Assembly: GCA_023213315.1 (NCBI GenBank)
Contig: JAKCPI010014213.1
Span: 62,001-126,000, forward strand
DNA: 64,000 bases
Source: Euborellia annulipes
Taxonomy: Eukaryota; Arthropoda; Insecta; Dermaptera; Anisolabididae
Reading direction: 5' to 3'
Shown here: one piece after another, positions 1 to 11,238 of the stretch
Position numbering within the stretch: position 1 is the first letter of the stretch
How the letters are laid out: the number at the start of each line of letters is the position of its first letter
Program-made: the position numbers and the translations under genes
Notes under the pieces: model-generated
The model's input: only the letters and a program-made list of their open reading frames with translations
The model's database searches: none
Told to the model about the DNA's origin: nothing

Positions 1-32
1 TGAGTGCGTTTTTGATGGCAGCTTTAAATACT

Positions 33-639
33 TTAGAAGAAATAATGCTGTACCAAAGTAGAGACACCTACAATTAAGAAAATAGCAGCACCAATTTTAT
101 GAATGAGTGAGATGGATAAACGTTCAGCCAATTTATTACCAATAAATACAGCTGGTGCATTGGCAATCATCATACCTAACGTTGTACCCAGCATAACCCA
201 GAAAATGCTGTCGTAACGAGCAGCTAAGGCCACTGTTGCAATCTGGGTTTTGTCACCAATTTCTGCTAAGAAAAAATAAGATGAAGGTTGCGCCAAAAAC
301 TCCAAATTTTTGCCATCTATTAATACTATCTGTTTCATCATCTAACTTATCTGGAATAAGCATCCAGAACGCCATACCTATAAAACCACCCGCAAGAACC
401 CAAACTAAGATTTCGGGACTCAAAACAGTCGTAATCCACTGCCCAAGCACAGCAGAGATACCATGGTTAATTAAAGTTGCTAAAAGAATCGCAATGAGAA
501 TAGGGATTGGCTTACGGAAACGTGCAGACAATAAAAGGGCGAGTAATTGAGTTTTATCGCCCATTTCAGCTAGGGCAACAATTGAGGTAGAAATCAGAAA
601 TTCTTGCATATCGTTTCTCTGGCTAGCATAAATGCCCAT
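33..639 (-). CDS. mneA: GDT1/TMEM165 (UPF0016) family Mn2+ exporter, frameshifted
   Basis: Integral inner-membrane cation exporter of the UPF0016/GDT1 family; bacterial members (MneA) export manganese. The family is an internal duplication, and both halves show its E-x-G-D-K-T motif: EMGDKTQ near residue 25 and EIGDKTQ in the second half. The reading frame breaks near 270-276, at a run of A/T; the N-terminal half reads 639-253 and the C-terminal half continues in another frame to 33. The joined length (about 200 residues) is normal for the family. Two starts are possible. ATG at 639 has a strong AGGAGG eight bases upstream; ATG at 609 (MQEFLIS) is the usual family N-terminus but has only a weak site. 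The manganese riboswitch upstream supports the function. Confidence 0.85.
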
Positions 640-644
640 GACCT

Positions 645-800
645 ACCCCTCCTGCTAGCCCAATATCTGCAGAGTGGTAAATCAAAGGTCTTGCCAACTC
701 GGAAACGATGAGACGTTTAAGCTATGATGACCATGTTCTGTTGAACAATTATGTTGACCATCACCTATTCATTCAGAAATGAATAGCGGCTACTCCCCAA
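645..800 (-). promoter_or_regulatory. yybP-ykoY manganese riboswitch
   Basis: Leader of the UPF0016 gene. Read on the minus strand it has the landmarks of the yybP-ykoY aptamer in order: TTGGGGAGTAGCC (about 800-788), GTCAACA (758-752) and GGCAAGACC (about 695-687). These are followed by GGGCTAGC and an AGGAGG Shine-Dalgarno (653-648) close to the 3' end of the element. The family senses Mn2+ and in proteobacteria sits in front of mntP/mneA/alx-type genes. The ribosome site lies inside or next to the 3' closing region, so control is probably of translation start. The exact borders are estimates. Confidence 0.8.
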
Positions 801-848
801 TGAAGTATGTGTTTTATTATATTCGAGTCGTTCTATTTTTTCCAACAT

Positions 849-1127
849 TCAGACAAAAAATTTTATCCATGCCCACACCAACAACCGACCTAAGCCCAAT
901 AGTATGGCTAAACAAATACTTAAGTTAATAAACCCAAAATTGTTAATACCAGCTACCTGCTGTGATTGAAATTCAAATGGCAAAATAAGCGTTGCCACAA
1001 ATACTTCTAAGCCCATTGCAACGTAAGTCATCCACTCCCAAGGAAAGTGTAAAATACTGACCCATAATCCCATCAGTAAAAATACAATCAACAGAATCGG
1101 CAACATGATTTTTAAGAAACTCGCCAT
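849..1127 (-). CDS. Small integral membrane protein, unknown function
   Basis: A 92-residue protein, almost entirely hydrophobic, with about three predicted membrane spans (residues 5-25, 33-52 and 66-88) and few charged residues. It has no motif I recognise. It lies between the aceF terminator and the manganese riboswitch, on the same strand as both. ATG at 1127 is the only reasonable start. The function is unknown. Confidence 0.6.
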   Translation of the reverse strand: MASFLKIMLPILLIVFLLMGLWVSILHFPWEWMTYVAMGLEVFVATLILPFEFQSQQVAGINNFGFINLSICLAILLGLGRLLVWAWIKFFV

Positions 1128-1233
1128 TTTATTATTTTTCCTTTAACCAAAACGAGAAATTTTTCCTCTCTCGATTACTCCCCCTCTTAATCTTTAGATT
1201 AACCTAAAATCAAGTAAATTAAATACACAAAAT

Positions 1234-1257
1234 AAAACCCCGCCGAAGCGAGGTTTT
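1234..1257 (-). terminator. Rho-independent terminator of aceEF
   Basis: On the minus strand this reads AAAACCTCGC, loop, GCGGGGTTTT, followed by ATTTTG. It starts 20 bases after the aceF stop and has one mismatch in the stem. Confidence 0.75.
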
Positions 1258-1276
1258 AATAATTCATTTCAAAATA

Positions 1277-3251
1277 TTAGATTAATAAAGTACGAATATC
1301 TTTAAGAAGTTTCGTAAGTTTATTGGTAAAGCGAGCGGCATCTGCACCATTAATTACACGGTGGTCATAAGACAATGACAACGGCAACATTAAGCGTGGG
1401 TCAAAGTCTTTACCATTCCACACAGGCTGCATAGTTGCTGGTGAAATACCTAAAATTGCAACTTGCGGCCAATTTACTAGCGGTGTAAATGACGTACCAC
1501 CAATCGAACCTAAGCTTGTAATCGTGAAGTTCGCACCTTGTAAGTCTTTCGGTGTTAATTTCCTTATCACGCGCTTTCTTGACTTAGCTCACTCCAATTC
1601 AATAGCAATTTGCTTAATTGATTTTTGGTCAGGATTACGTAGCACTGGAACTGTTATAAACCATCTGGTGTTGCAACCGCAATCCCCATATGAATTTCAT
1701 TACGAAGCAATACAGACTTTTTTGATCATCTGACAAGTGACCAGCAAACTACGGCTCTTCTTTCAACAATTGTGCTAACGCTTTTGCAATGAATGCCAAA
1801 ATTGTTAGGCTCACACCTTGTTTCTTTAAGCCATCCTTCAATTCACCACGCCAAGTCTTCTAACTCAGTGATATCAGCCGAAGGTCAAACTGGGTGACCT
1901 GTGGAATATAGTTGTTTAAAGATAACTGTGGACAGATACTTGCTGTAAACGAGTCATCGGCTTCACTTCACCACCACCAAAAGCAGTAAAGTCAGGTAAT
2001 GAAGGTAAACCGAGCCGGTGGAGCAGCTTGAGCAACTGGCGCCACTTGTGGTGCAGTTAAACGAGTCTTCACATACGCAAAGATATCTTCTTTAATCACA
2101 CGACCATGTTCACCAGAAGTTTTAACTTGTGATAAAACTACACCAAGCTCACGAGCAAGCTTACGAACAGCAGGGCCAGCATAAACTTTAGCGTTTTCAG
2201 CTTCTTGCTCTTCGTTAACTTGTCACTACCAGACGCTGGAGCAGACACAGCCTGAGTCGGAGCTGCCGCTTTAGGTGCTGCTGCCTGAGGAGCTGGAGCT
2301 ACTTCTGCTTTTGCCGCTGGTGCAGCAGCAGGTGCTTGGCCTTCCGCTTCAATTGTTGCAAGCAAAACACCTTGTGAAACTTGTTGACCTGCTTGCAAGT
2401 GAATCGCTTTCACAACGCCAGCAACAGTACTTGGAACTTCTACAGTTGCTTTATCAGACTCAACCACAACAAGGCTTTGGTCTACATCAACTTTATCGCC
2501 AACTTGTACCAAAATTTCAGCAACAACTGCTTTGTCTACGCCCAAATCAGGAACATTAATATCAACTGGTCCAGATGGAGTAGCAGCCGCAGCTATAACT
2601 TCTTGTTGAACTGGTGCAGGTGCTGCCGCTGGAGCTGCTGTAGAAGCAGGAGCTTCAACTGGCGCACTTGATGCAGACGTTGTTTTCACTTGAATGAGTA
2701 CAACACCCTTCTTTAACTGTATCGCCTTCTTTAACTTGAATGCTTTCTACAGTACCAGCAACACTGCTCGGTACTTCTACAGTTGCTTTGTCAGACTCAA
2801 CCACAACGATGCTTTGCTCAACATCGATTTGCTCGCCAACTTTTACTAAAATTTCACCAACTAGTGCTTTTTCAACACCAATGTCAGGAACTTGAACTTC
2901 AACAACTTGGCTAGTGGTTGCCGCTGCTGGTTGCGCAGCAACTTGTGGTGCTGTAGCAGGTGCTTCTTTTTCAGCTGCTGGTGCAGGTTTTGCAGCTTCT
3001 TCTGCTTGAGCTACAGGTGCAGCGCCCTCAGCTTCAAGTTCAAACAATACCGTACCTTCAGTTACGCTATCGCCTTCTTTGATTAAGATGCTTTTGACTA
3101 CACCTGCTGAAGTGCTAGGCACTTCAACAGAGGCTTTATCTGACTCAAGCAAAACAAGGCTGTCGTTTTCAGCAATGCTATCGCCAACTTTTACCAAAAT
3201 TTCAGCAACAACTGCTTTATCTACGCCAATATCAGGGGTCTTAATTTGCAT
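1277..3251 (-). CDS. aceF: Pyruvate dehydrogenase E2, dihydrolipoamide acetyltransferase, frameshifted
   Basis: E2 core of the pyruvate dehydrogenase complex; transfers acetyl groups from lipoyl-lysine to CoA. Three N-terminal lipoyl domains are visible, each with an ESDKA-x-VEVPS lipoyl-lysine motif, separated by Ala/Pro-rich linkers. Next come an E3/E1-binding domain (about 2190-2085) and a CoA-acyltransferase domain ending with the catalytic [13 protein letters not shown]. The span corresponds to about 658 residues, normal for an Acinetobacter E2. The frame breaks near 2698, near 2225 and several more times between 2040 and 1570. The start ATG at 3251 lies two bases after the aceE stop, so the two genes are translationally linked. 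The most damaged stretch is 1570-2040, but family sequence can still be followed there. Confidence 0.9.
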
Positions 3252-3253
3252 GC

Positions 3254-5973
3254 TTAGTTCCCCTCACCTGTTTGCGCTTCATTGTATTCAGCAACTGCCT
3301 GAACTTCTGGATGTGCTTGTGGAGCCCATGCCACTGGACGATCAGTATCTAACTCAAAGTTAGAAATTGCATCTTTCACTAAACGTGCATCTACTTCACC
3401 TTCGTCAGCTAATTTTTTCAAAGTAGCAACAACGATATGTGCAGCATCAACACCAAAGAAACTACGTAAGTTAGCACGTGTATCTGAGCGACCATAACCA
3501 TCTGTACCCAACGCAACAAATGGGCGACCATCTGGAAGATAGGCACGGATTTGTTCGCTATAAGCGCGCATATGATCTGTTGCTGAAACAACAATACCTT
3601 CTGTACCGCGTAATTGTTTAGATACCCAAGACTCTTTCACTTCTTCAGCAAGTGGGTGTAAACGGTTGTATTCTTCACATGCCATACCATCACGCGACAA
3701 CTCATTGAAGCTTGTTACACTCCAAACGTTTGAACGGATTTGGTATTCATCACGTAAGATTTTCGCAGCTTTAATCACTTCACGAAGAATTACACCTGAA
3801 CCAAGTAATTGAACAGTTGCTTTTTCATCTTTTTCGAACAAGTACATACCACGTTTAATGCCTTCCTCAGCGCCTTCAGGCATTGTAGGATGCTTCGTAG
3901 TTTTCGTTCATTACAGTTAAGTAATAGAACACACGCTCTTGGTTCACATACATACGTTGTAAACCATCATGTACGATTACAGCTAATTCATAACCAAAAC
4001 ATGGATCATAAGATACACAGTTAGGAATCGTGTTCGCCAAGATATGCGAATGACCATCTTGGTGCTGTAAACCTTCACCGTTCAATGTTGTACGACCAGC
4101 AGTTGCACCTAACAAGAAACCTTGAGCTTGTGCATCACCCGCAGCCCACGCAATGTCACCAATACGTTGGAAACCAAACATTGAGTAGTACATATACATT
4201 GGAATCATTGGCAAGTTATTGGTTGAATAACTTGTTGCCAAAGCAGCCCATGCGCTCATCGCACCAGCTTCATTAATCCCTTCTTGAAGCATATGACCGT
4301 CACTTGCTTCACGGTAATGCATTAACTGTTCTTGGTCTTCTGGGGTATATTTTTGACCGTGAGCGGCATAAATACCGAGCTGACGGAACATACCTTCTAG
4401 ACCAAAAGTACGCGCTTCATCTGGAACGATTGGCACTACGCGGTCTTTAATTGCTTTTTCTTTAAGTAAAGCAGCAATTAAACGCACCATCACCATGGTA
4501 GTTGATTGTTCTTTGCCTGCAGAACCTTTTAATACTGCATCAAATACAGATAATTCAGGAATCGCTAAAATTTCACTCTCTTTACGACGTGCAGGTAAAT
4601 AGCCACCTAAAGCTTCACGACGCGCCTTCATATACTTCATTTCAGGAGAGTTTTCACTTGGGCGATAGAATGGAAGCTCTTCTAATTTATCATCTGTAAA
4701 TGGCAGGTTAAAACGGTCACGCACATATTTCAAAGAGTCGATCTGCATTTTTTTGATTTGGTGAGTCTTATTCACCGCTTCAATTTCTTCAGACAAACCG
4801 TAACCTTTAACAGTTTTCGCAAGAATAACTGTTGGTTGACCTTTGGCTTTCATTGCTTCTGCATAGGCAGCAAAAACTTTGTAAGGGTCATGACCACCAC
4901 GGTTAAGATTATCGATGTCTTCATCGCTTAAATCTTTTACAAGTTCCGCAGCTTCTGGGTACTTGCCAAAGAATTTCTCACGTGTATATGCACCGCCTTT
5001 CACTTGATAGCGTTGGTACTCGCCATCAACTGTTTCTTCCATTACCGCTTTTAAAGCACCTGTGTTGTCTTTTGCAAGTAGTGGATCCCAATGACGGCCC
5101 CATACTACTTTAATGACACGCCAGCCTGCACCACGGAATAAAGATTCTAATTCTTGAATAATTTTACCGTTACCACGTACCGGACCATCTAGACGCTGTA
5201 AGTTAGCAGTTAACAACCCAGATCAAATTATCGAGTTTTTCACGACCAGCAAGTGAAATTGCACCAGTACTTTCTGGCTCATCCATCTCACCATCGCCTA
5301 GATAAGCCCAGACTTTACGATTTTCTTCTTTAATCAAGCCACGGTTCATTAAATATTTCTGAATGTGTGCTTGATAAATCGACATGATTGGACCAAGACC
5401 CATTGATACAGTTGGGAATTGCCAATAGTCCGGCATTAAATATGGGTGTGGGTAGCTTGGTAAACCGTTACCGCCAACTTCACGACGGAAATTACTTAAC
5501 TGTTCTTCAGTTAAACGTCCTTCAAGGAATGAACGTGCATAAATACCAGGAGCACAGTGCCCTTGGTAATAAATCATATCTCCGCCAAAATTATTGCTGT
5601 TTGCGCGGAAGAAATGGTTAAAACCTACGTCATATAATGTTGCACTTGATGCGAAGCTCGCCAAGTGTCCACCTAAATCATCACCTGTTTGATTCGCACG
5701 AAGTACCATTGCTAAGGCATTCCAACGAATCAATGCACGAATACGGCGTTCCATATCTTGGTCGCCTGGCATTGCAGGTTGTTCTTCAACAGAAATTGTA
5801 TTTAAGTAAGGTGTATTCAGACGTTGAATGGGAACATGCTTAGCAATTGCTTGTTGGTAAAGTTTTTCCAACAAGAATGCCGCGCGCTCAGTTCCCATAT
5901 GTTGTAAAACTGAATCGAATGCATCTTGCCACTCTTGGGTTTCTTGTGCATCGGAGTCACCGTAAAACGCCAT
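3254..5973 (-). CDS. aceE: Pyruvate dehydrogenase E1 component, homodimeric type, frameshifted
   Basis: Thiamine-diphosphate-dependent decarboxylation of pyruvate and transfer to E2. It begins [15 protein letters not shown] and carries the ThDP/Mg site G-D-G-E-M-D-E-P-E. The size (about 905 residues) is that of the alpha2-type AceE used by gammaproteobacteria. Three in-frame pieces (5973-5203, 5216-3876 and 3883-3254) are joined by single-base shifts near 5208 and near 3888; no protein sequence is missing. Upstream is about 250 bp of non-coding DNA that should hold the aceEF promoter. aceF follows immediately. Confidence 0.93.
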
Positions 5974-6115
5974 AATTCACCTGTTCCTTGTCCTTTAATC
6001 TACTTTGTATTTTTACCACGTTTTACCCCTCTCTAGTTATTGCCATGGGTGAATGTGAGGGGGTCCTATTATTTTCTGAATGAATAGTCATTGACCGAGC
6101 ATTAAACAAAATAAC

Positions 6116-6143
6116 AAAAAAACGCCAATAATGGCGTTTTTTT
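6116..6143 (-). terminator. Bidirectional terminator after the M23 peptidase gene
   Basis: A7-CGCC, loop AATAAT, GGCG-T7: a near-perfect symmetric hairpin. On the minus strand it lies about 80 bases after the peptidase stop and upstream of aceE. Confidence 0.8.
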
Positions 6144-6223
6144 ATACAATCTTTACGTTAAGAAAGGTTTAAGTTATTTTCAGATTCATAAATTTAATAA
6201 CCTTAACCTTTTTAATTATGCTT

Positions 6224-6916
6224 TTAAGGAAGCATCGCCAAGTAAGTTGTTGGATTCTTACGTTGACCATCTTTTACTACTTCATAGTGCAAATGTGGAC
6301 CAGTACAGCGACCAGTACAACCTACATTGGCAATATGTTCACCTGCCGACACTTGGTCACCTACACGTACCATTAAACGAGAAGCATGTGCATAGCGTGT
6401 TAAATAACCATTACCATGATTAATTTCAACATATTGACCATAGCCAGTACCCCAACCAGATTTAGTTACAATACCTGGGCCTGTAGCATAGATTGGTGTA
6501 CCACTTGGGGCAGCCATATCCAATCCACCATGATGTTCGGCACGACCACTCATGGTACGACCACCAAAGTTAGAAGAAACACGAACGGTATCAGGAAGTG
6601 GATGAGAAACTAACCAAGAGTAAGCATTTGAAGAAGAGGCATTAAAAGAGTTCTTTGCGCTCGTATTGCCATATTTTTTTGCCAATGATTCATTGTTGAG
6701 TTCAACGGTTTTTTGGCGTAAGGTGACCGAAACTTTCGCACTCGCCGGAAGATCTAAATCATCTGGGTGAGTATATGAACCTTGGGATAATGTTTTTGAT
6801 AATTGTTCCAATCGGTCTGAGTCAGTAGATTGGTTAATTGTTTGATAATCTGCAAAAGCAACTGATGCTGCCGAAGCGGCAAGTGAAAACGCTAATAAAA
6901 TACGACGCGTGTGCAT
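6224..6916 (-). CDS. Secreted M23-family murein endopeptidase
   Basis: Periplasmic LytM/M23 zinc metallopeptidase or its non-catalytic relative, acting on peptidoglycan cross-links. It has a signal peptide with a clear Ala-rich core ending AFA before DYQ (residue about 23) and a middle region of unknown type. The C-terminal M23 domain carries the zinc ligands: H-x3-D in HHGGLD and H-x-H in HLHYE, both intact, so it is likely to be catalytic. ATG at 6916 was chosen because AAGAGG lies just upstream and the signal peptide then starts properly; an in-frame ATG at 6946 would add 10 residues with no good ribosome site. It is divergent from the DUF721 gene. Confidence 0.85.
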   Translation of the reverse strand: MHTRRILLAFSLAASAASVAFADYQTINQSTDSDRLEQLSKTLSQGSYTHPDDLDLPASAKVSVTLRQKTVELNNESLAKKYGNTSAKNSFNASSSNAYSWLVSHPLPDTVRVSSNFGGRTMSGRAEHHGGLDMAAPSGTPIYATGPGIVTKSGWGTGYGQYVEINHGNGYLTRYAHASRLMVRVGDQVSAGEHIANVGCTGRCTGPHLHYEVVKDGQRKNPTTYLAMLP

Positions 6917-7024
6917 AAAAAACCTCTTGAAACTGTTCTTACTCAAGTTCCTTATGATCTCTTCCTTGATATCAATTGAAATGAACGCTTAAGATGAAGA
7001 CAAGAATCTATTCGAGAATAACCC

Positions 7025-7467
7025 ATGTCTAAACCCGATAACGTTTTTCAACAAACCGGAAAACACATAAAAACAGGAAACCTTACGTTTCTAACAACGC
7101 AAGTCGCGCAATGGCAAAGACTTACGAAAATGGTCCAACCCTTATTGCCCCAACCGGAACAATGGCAGGTCGTGTGTTATCAAAATGGCTCTTTAATCAT
7201 TACTGGTGAAAATCAGGCGATGATCAGTCAACTCAGTTACTTACAGAACCAATATGTATCTAAATTATCTCAACTTGAAGGGTTAAAAGACTTACAAAGA
7301 ATTCAGGTTCGCTTGAGGAATAAAAACATTCCCAATCCACCCTCATCTGAGCCATCTAAACCCATCCCCCGGAAACACAAGAAATGTTACGTAGTGCAGC
7401 CGATTTCGTGAGCGACCCTAAGCTTAGCCAAGCTTTACTACGTTTGGCAAGCAATAAAAAATTATGA
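7025..7467 (+). CDS. DUF721 (DciA-like) protein, frameshifted near the 3' end
   Basis: About 147 residues of the DUF721 family, which includes DciA, the ancestral loader or partner of the replicative helicase DnaB in bacteria lacking DnaC. The central part has the family's KH-like fold pattern (QWQVVCYQNGSLIITGENQA). The N-terminal frame reads to a stop at 7411, but coding clearly moves to another frame near 7365, inside a run of C, and ends at 7467 with an Ala/Leu-rich helix (QALLRLASN). Whether it works as DciA is an inference from the family. Confidence 0.72.
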
Positions 7468-7501
7468 ACTTTATATTCTATGAAAAGTTTAGCTATATTT
7501 T

Positions 7502-7517
7502 TGTGACATAAATCACA
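7502..7517. promoter_or_regulatory. Perfect CRP/Vfr-type palindrome between convergent genes
   Basis: TGTGA-CATAAA-TCACA is an exact CRP/Vfr consensus (TGTGA-N6-TCACA). It lies in the 94-bp gap between the ends of the DUF721 gene and lpxC, where no ordinary promoter is expected. Binding is not shown. Confidence 0.4.
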
Positions 7518-7561
7518 TTTTAAGATGTTACATTATAACGTAGCCAAATAAAGACAATGAC

Positions 7562-8464
7562 TTATGTCACACTCACATAGGGAATTGGACATTCATTCTC
7601 GTCATCAAATGTTACAATTTCATAATTACTCGGATCACTTTGAACATTGCGTAACAGCTGATTATTTAAAGCATGTCCTGATTTATAGCCATCAAACTTG
7701 GCAATAATTTGATGACCAAGTAAATACAAATCACCTACTGCATCTAAAATCTTATGTCTTACAAATTCATCGGCAAAACGTAAGCCTTCTTCATTCACGA
7801 CGCCAGTGTCATCTACGCCAATTGCATTATCTAAACTTGCACCTAAGGCTAAATTATTTGCTTTGAGATAATCTAAGTCTTTCATAAAACCAAAAGTACG
7901 AGCCTCACTGACTTCATATACAAAAGTTTCAGTAGAGAAATCGATAGTCGCAGATTGATATTCTTTAGCAAATGCCGGATGGTCAAAATCAATCGTAAAA
8001 TTTAGCTGAAAACCATTATGAGGGTTAAAAATTGCTTTCTTATCATCTATTAATGCTTCAACTGGTTTTAATATTCTTATAAATTTTTTCGGCGCATCCA
8101 GCTCACGCAATCCACCTTGCATTAACAGGTAAATAAATGGGCCAGCACTTCCATCCATAATCGGAACTTCAGACGCAGATACCTCAACAATAAGGTTATC
8201 AATTCCCAAACCTGCAATTGCGCTCATCACATGCTCAATTGTTCCAACTTTTATATCTCCAATCACTAAATTGGAGCACATGAAAGCTTCTTGAATCAGC
8301 AAAGCATTCGCATGGATTTCCACAGGCGGATTTAAATCGATACGACGAAATACAATACCTCCATCCACGGTATGTGGAATGAAATTGATCATCACTTTTT
8401 GACCGCTATGAAGACCTATTCCACTCGCTTTTACCACACGATTGAGAGTACGTTGTTTCACCAT
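7562..8464 (-). CDS. lpxC: UDP-3-O-acyl-N-acetylglucosamine deacetylase
   Basis: Zinc amidase making the committed step of lipid A synthesis in the cytoplasm. The gene is intact at 300 residues, as usual. Visible motifs are the zinc-binding H in [17 protein letters not shown] (about residue 79), HKILDAVGD (zinc H and D) and the catalytic H in LLGHQI. It starts MVKQRTLNR, the typical family start. It lies just after ftsZ, at the end of the division cluster, as in other gammaproteobacteria. A terminator separates it from ftsZ, so it has its own promoter. Confidence 0.97.
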   Translation of the reverse strand: MVKQRTLNRVVKASGIGLHSGQKVMINFIPHTVDGGIVFRRIDLNPPVEIHANALLIQEAFMCSNLVIGDIKVGTIEHVMSAIAGLGIDNLIVEVSASEVPIMDGSAGPFIYLLMQGGLRELDAPKKFIRILKPVEALIDDKKAIFNPHNGFQLNFTIDFDHPAFAKEYQSATIDFSTETFVYEVSEARTFGFMKDLDYLKANNLALGASLDNAIGVDDTGVVNEEGLRFADEFVRHKILDAVGDLYLLGHQIIAKFDGYKSGHALNNQLLRNVQSDPSNYEIVTFDDENECPIPYVSVT

Positions 8465-8525
8465 GCTTTGTAACTTCTTTTTTAAAACCGCTATACGTTA
8501 GCATATTTAGTCATTGATCAAAAAC

Positions 8526-8559
8526 AAAAAAAGGCAGTGTTTAAACACTGCCTTTTTTT
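8526..8559 (-). terminator. Terminator after ftsZ
   Basis: A7-GGCAGTGT, TTAA, ACACTGCC-T7: a long perfect stem lying 15 bases after the ftsZ stop on the minus strand, before lpxC. Confidence 0.88.
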
Positions 8560-8574
8560 AAATTTAATAATATT

Positions 8575-9750
8575 TTACTTACGTTGCTGATTTTTCAAGT
8601 AATCTTGAATGCTCATCGGAGAAGAGCGCGGAGAAGAACTTGCGTTACTACTCACTTCATTGTCTGCATTTTGACGCTTATTAATTGCAGGAACGTCATC
8701 TTCATCAACAGATTGAGCTGATTGAGACGATGCATGACTTACTGTATTACGTTTTCTCGGTTCTGCATCTGCTGCATTACGAGTTAAACCAGTTGCAATC
8801 ACTGTTACACGTAATTCATCACGCGCATCTGGATCAAATACAGTACCGTAGAAGATTTCGCCTTCATCAAGGTCAACAATCTGATTCACAACATCAGTAA
8901 TGATTTCAGTTTCGCGTAAAGTAATATCATCACCACCAGTAATGTTAATCAACACACCTTTAGCATTAATAATATTTACGTTATCAAGCAATGGACTACG
9001 GATAGCCTGTTCAGCAGCTTGACGTGCACGATCTTCACCACGACCTAAACCAGCACCCATCATGGCATAACCACGAGTACTCATTGCAGTTTTCAAATCG
9101 GCGAAGTCAAGGTTAATGTGACCACGGTTTACAACAAGGTCAAAGATACTACGTACAGCGTTTAACAATACATCATCAGCTTTTTTATAAGCATCTTTCA
9201 TTGAAATATCGCCATATACGCTTAACAAGCGTTGGTTAGGGATAATAATCAATGAATCAACATGTGCTTCAAGCGCTTCAATACCGCGTTCAGCAGATTT
9301 TAAACGGCGACGGCCTTCAAAGTTAAATGGAGTTGTTACAACACCAACAGTCAAAATACCCATTTCTTTGGCAACTTCAGCCACGACAGGTGCCGCGCCC
9401 GTACCCGTACCACCACCCATACCAGCGGTAACGAATACCATATCCGTACCTTCAAGATGGTGACGAATAATTTCACGGCTTTCTTCTGCTGCAACTTGCC
9501 CTACTTCAGGGTTAGCGCCAGCACCTAGACCACGTGTACTTTGCTCGCCTAACTGAATTTTGAAAGGTGCATTCATACAGTCCAGTGCTTGTTTGTCTGT
9601 ATTGGCACAAACGAATTTAACACCTTGAATATCAGACTGCACCATATGTTGAACGGCATTACCGCCACCACCACCTACACCAAATACAGTGAAACGGGCT
9701 TGACCGTTGCCATCGTTTAGTTCATCTTCTATAAATTCAAATGAGGCCAT
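8575..9750 (-). CDS. ftsZ: Cell division GTPase FtsZ
   Basis: Tubulin homologue that forms the Z ring at mid-cell. It is an intact 391-residue protein with the tubulin signature GGGTGTG (about residues 105-111), the T7 loop region (N-L-D-F-A-D) and a low-complexity Ser/Asn linker. The conserved C-terminal peptide (IQDYLKNQQRK) binds FtsA and ZipA. It is the last gene of the ftsQ-ftsA-ftsZ series. A 164-bp gap from ftsA leaves room for a dedicated promoter. Confidence 0.98.
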   Translation of the reverse strand: MASFEFIEDELNDGNGQARFTVFGVGGGGGNAVQHMVQSDIQGVKFVCANTDKQALDCMNAPFKIQLGEQSTRGLGAGANPEVGQVAAEESREIIRHHLEGTDMVFVTAGMGGGTGTGAAPVVAEVAKEMGILTVGVVTTPFNFEGRRRLKSAERGIEALEAHVDSLIIIPNQRLLSVYGDISMKDAYKKADDVLLNAVRSIFDLVVNRGHINLDFADLKTAMSTRGYAMMGAGLGRGEDRARQAAEQAIRSPLLDNVNIINAKGVLINITGGDDITLRETEIITDVVNQIVDLDEGEIFYGTVFDPDARDELRVTVIATGLTRNAADAEPRKRNTVSHASSQSAQSVDEDDVPAINKRQNADNEVSSNASSSPRSSPMSIQDYLKNQQRK

Positions 9751-9914
9751 GACCTTTAGGGTTCCTAATACATTATGGCAGTCACTTCAGCCCGTATACT
9801 GCCTTGATTTTCAAAAATAACTAATTTTAAGAATGCTGTGCAATACAAACCTTGTCAAGTACAGTGGTTTTCTCTTACAACTTCCTAACAATTCTACCAA
9901 TAAATCCATACATC

Positions 9915-11181
9915 CTAAAAAATGGCTTTTAGCTTGCTATTAAATGCATTCCAGCCATTTACCATTCGCTCCCATACCGAACGGTCATTTGCCTCTTCAG
10001 GCTCTTCAACAGCTTCTTGCAACTCACTTTGGCTAAACATGAGCAAACCAGCTGCTGTTGCATACATCGAACGACGTAACGAGGCTTGATGCTGATCATC
10101 AGCATAAACCTGTAACGGTGGATTACCTAAATGTGCAGATACCCCCAACATACGGCGAGCCAAACTCACCATACCTTCGATTTGACAAGCATCCCCTGTC
10201 AACACTACACCATGGTATAAACCATGAATTGCGCCGCTGTGTTCGAGTTCATCGCGAATCTGGCTAAAGATCTCTTCATAACGGGCAATAATAATTTCTG
10301 ACAACTCAATTCGACTAATGGTTTGAGGGCCATCAATTCCTTCTACCTGAATCATGTGATCTGGCTTAACAGCACTTAAATCGACACAACCATATAGAAT
10401 TTTAATGCGTTCAGCTTCTTCTGTCGTGGTTTGCAATACAGCAGCAATATCACGTGTAACGTGTTCACCACCGCGCTGCAATGTGCGTGCCAGAGCCAGA
10501 CGCCCATCCAGATAAACAGCAAGATTGGTAATGCCTGCGCCAACATCAACTAGACAAACACCATATTCTTTTTCATCTTTAAGCAAGCTTGCCTCAGCGG
10601 TTGCCAGACAAGATACCACCATTTTTTCAACCCCGATATTTGCACCTTTCATAGCGCGATCAAGGTTTTGCATAGTCGCAATCGGCATCATCATTAACTG
10701 ATAATGTCCTGTCATACTATGGGCAGTCATGTTAATTGGATTCTGCACCCATTCAGCAGAATCACCCAACTCAAAAGCCTAACGGCACTGCACTTGCTAA
10801 ATAGTAATCAGAAGTCACATGACTTGCTTTTGCCAATTCTAACGCGCGCACGACTTCATTTGTTGTAATAACATGTGCTGGATTAGCGACTGGTGTACGA
10901 CCAGAGGCATAAAAACTTTGCAACTCGGTACTCGGAATCGATACCCACGCGCTATGAATGCGACATTCGGCCATATTTTCCGCTTCAGCAACAGCATTTT
11001 TAATCGCAGCGATGACTTTATCGAGGCTTACAATTTTTCCTTTATTCATGCCTCGATTACGAGCAGTTGCCATACCGATAACTTGAATGTTATCCGGCGC
11101 ATGAATTTTTCCAATCAAAACTGAAACTTTATGCGTCCCAATGTCAATCGCAACAACTGAGGGAACAGCTTCATTCATCAC
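9915..11181 (-). CDS. ftsA: Cell division protein FtsA, frameshifted
   Basis: Actin-like ATPase that ties FtsZ to the membrane. The N-terminal piece (11181-10771) has the phosphate-1 motif AIDIGTHKVSVLIG. The second piece (10769-9915) holds phosphate-2 (LVDVGAGITNLAVY), the adenosine motif (GVVLTGDACQIEGM) and a C-terminal amphipathic helix near NSKLKAIF that binds the membrane. One base is gained or lost near 10775, between PLGF and GDSAEW. The joined length is about 421 residues, normal. ftsA is essential, so a true break is unlikely. Confidence 0.95.
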
Positions 11182-11238
11182 TCATACCATTTCTTTGTTG
11201 TTTAATACCAGGCAAATTGCCTATTTTAAAGCCACGTA

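Noticed and set aside
2275..2671. Long plus-strand ORFs rich in Leu/Gln or Cys/Arg opposite aceF
   Set aside because: They are antisense shadows of the Ala/Pro-rich lipoyl linkers of E2; composition is abnormal and there is no start signal.
2380..3251. Repeated DNA blocks that could be taken for a tandem repeat or array
   Set aside because: They are the three homologous lipoyl domains of aceF, with coding-type divergence; there are no spacers and no CRISPR features.
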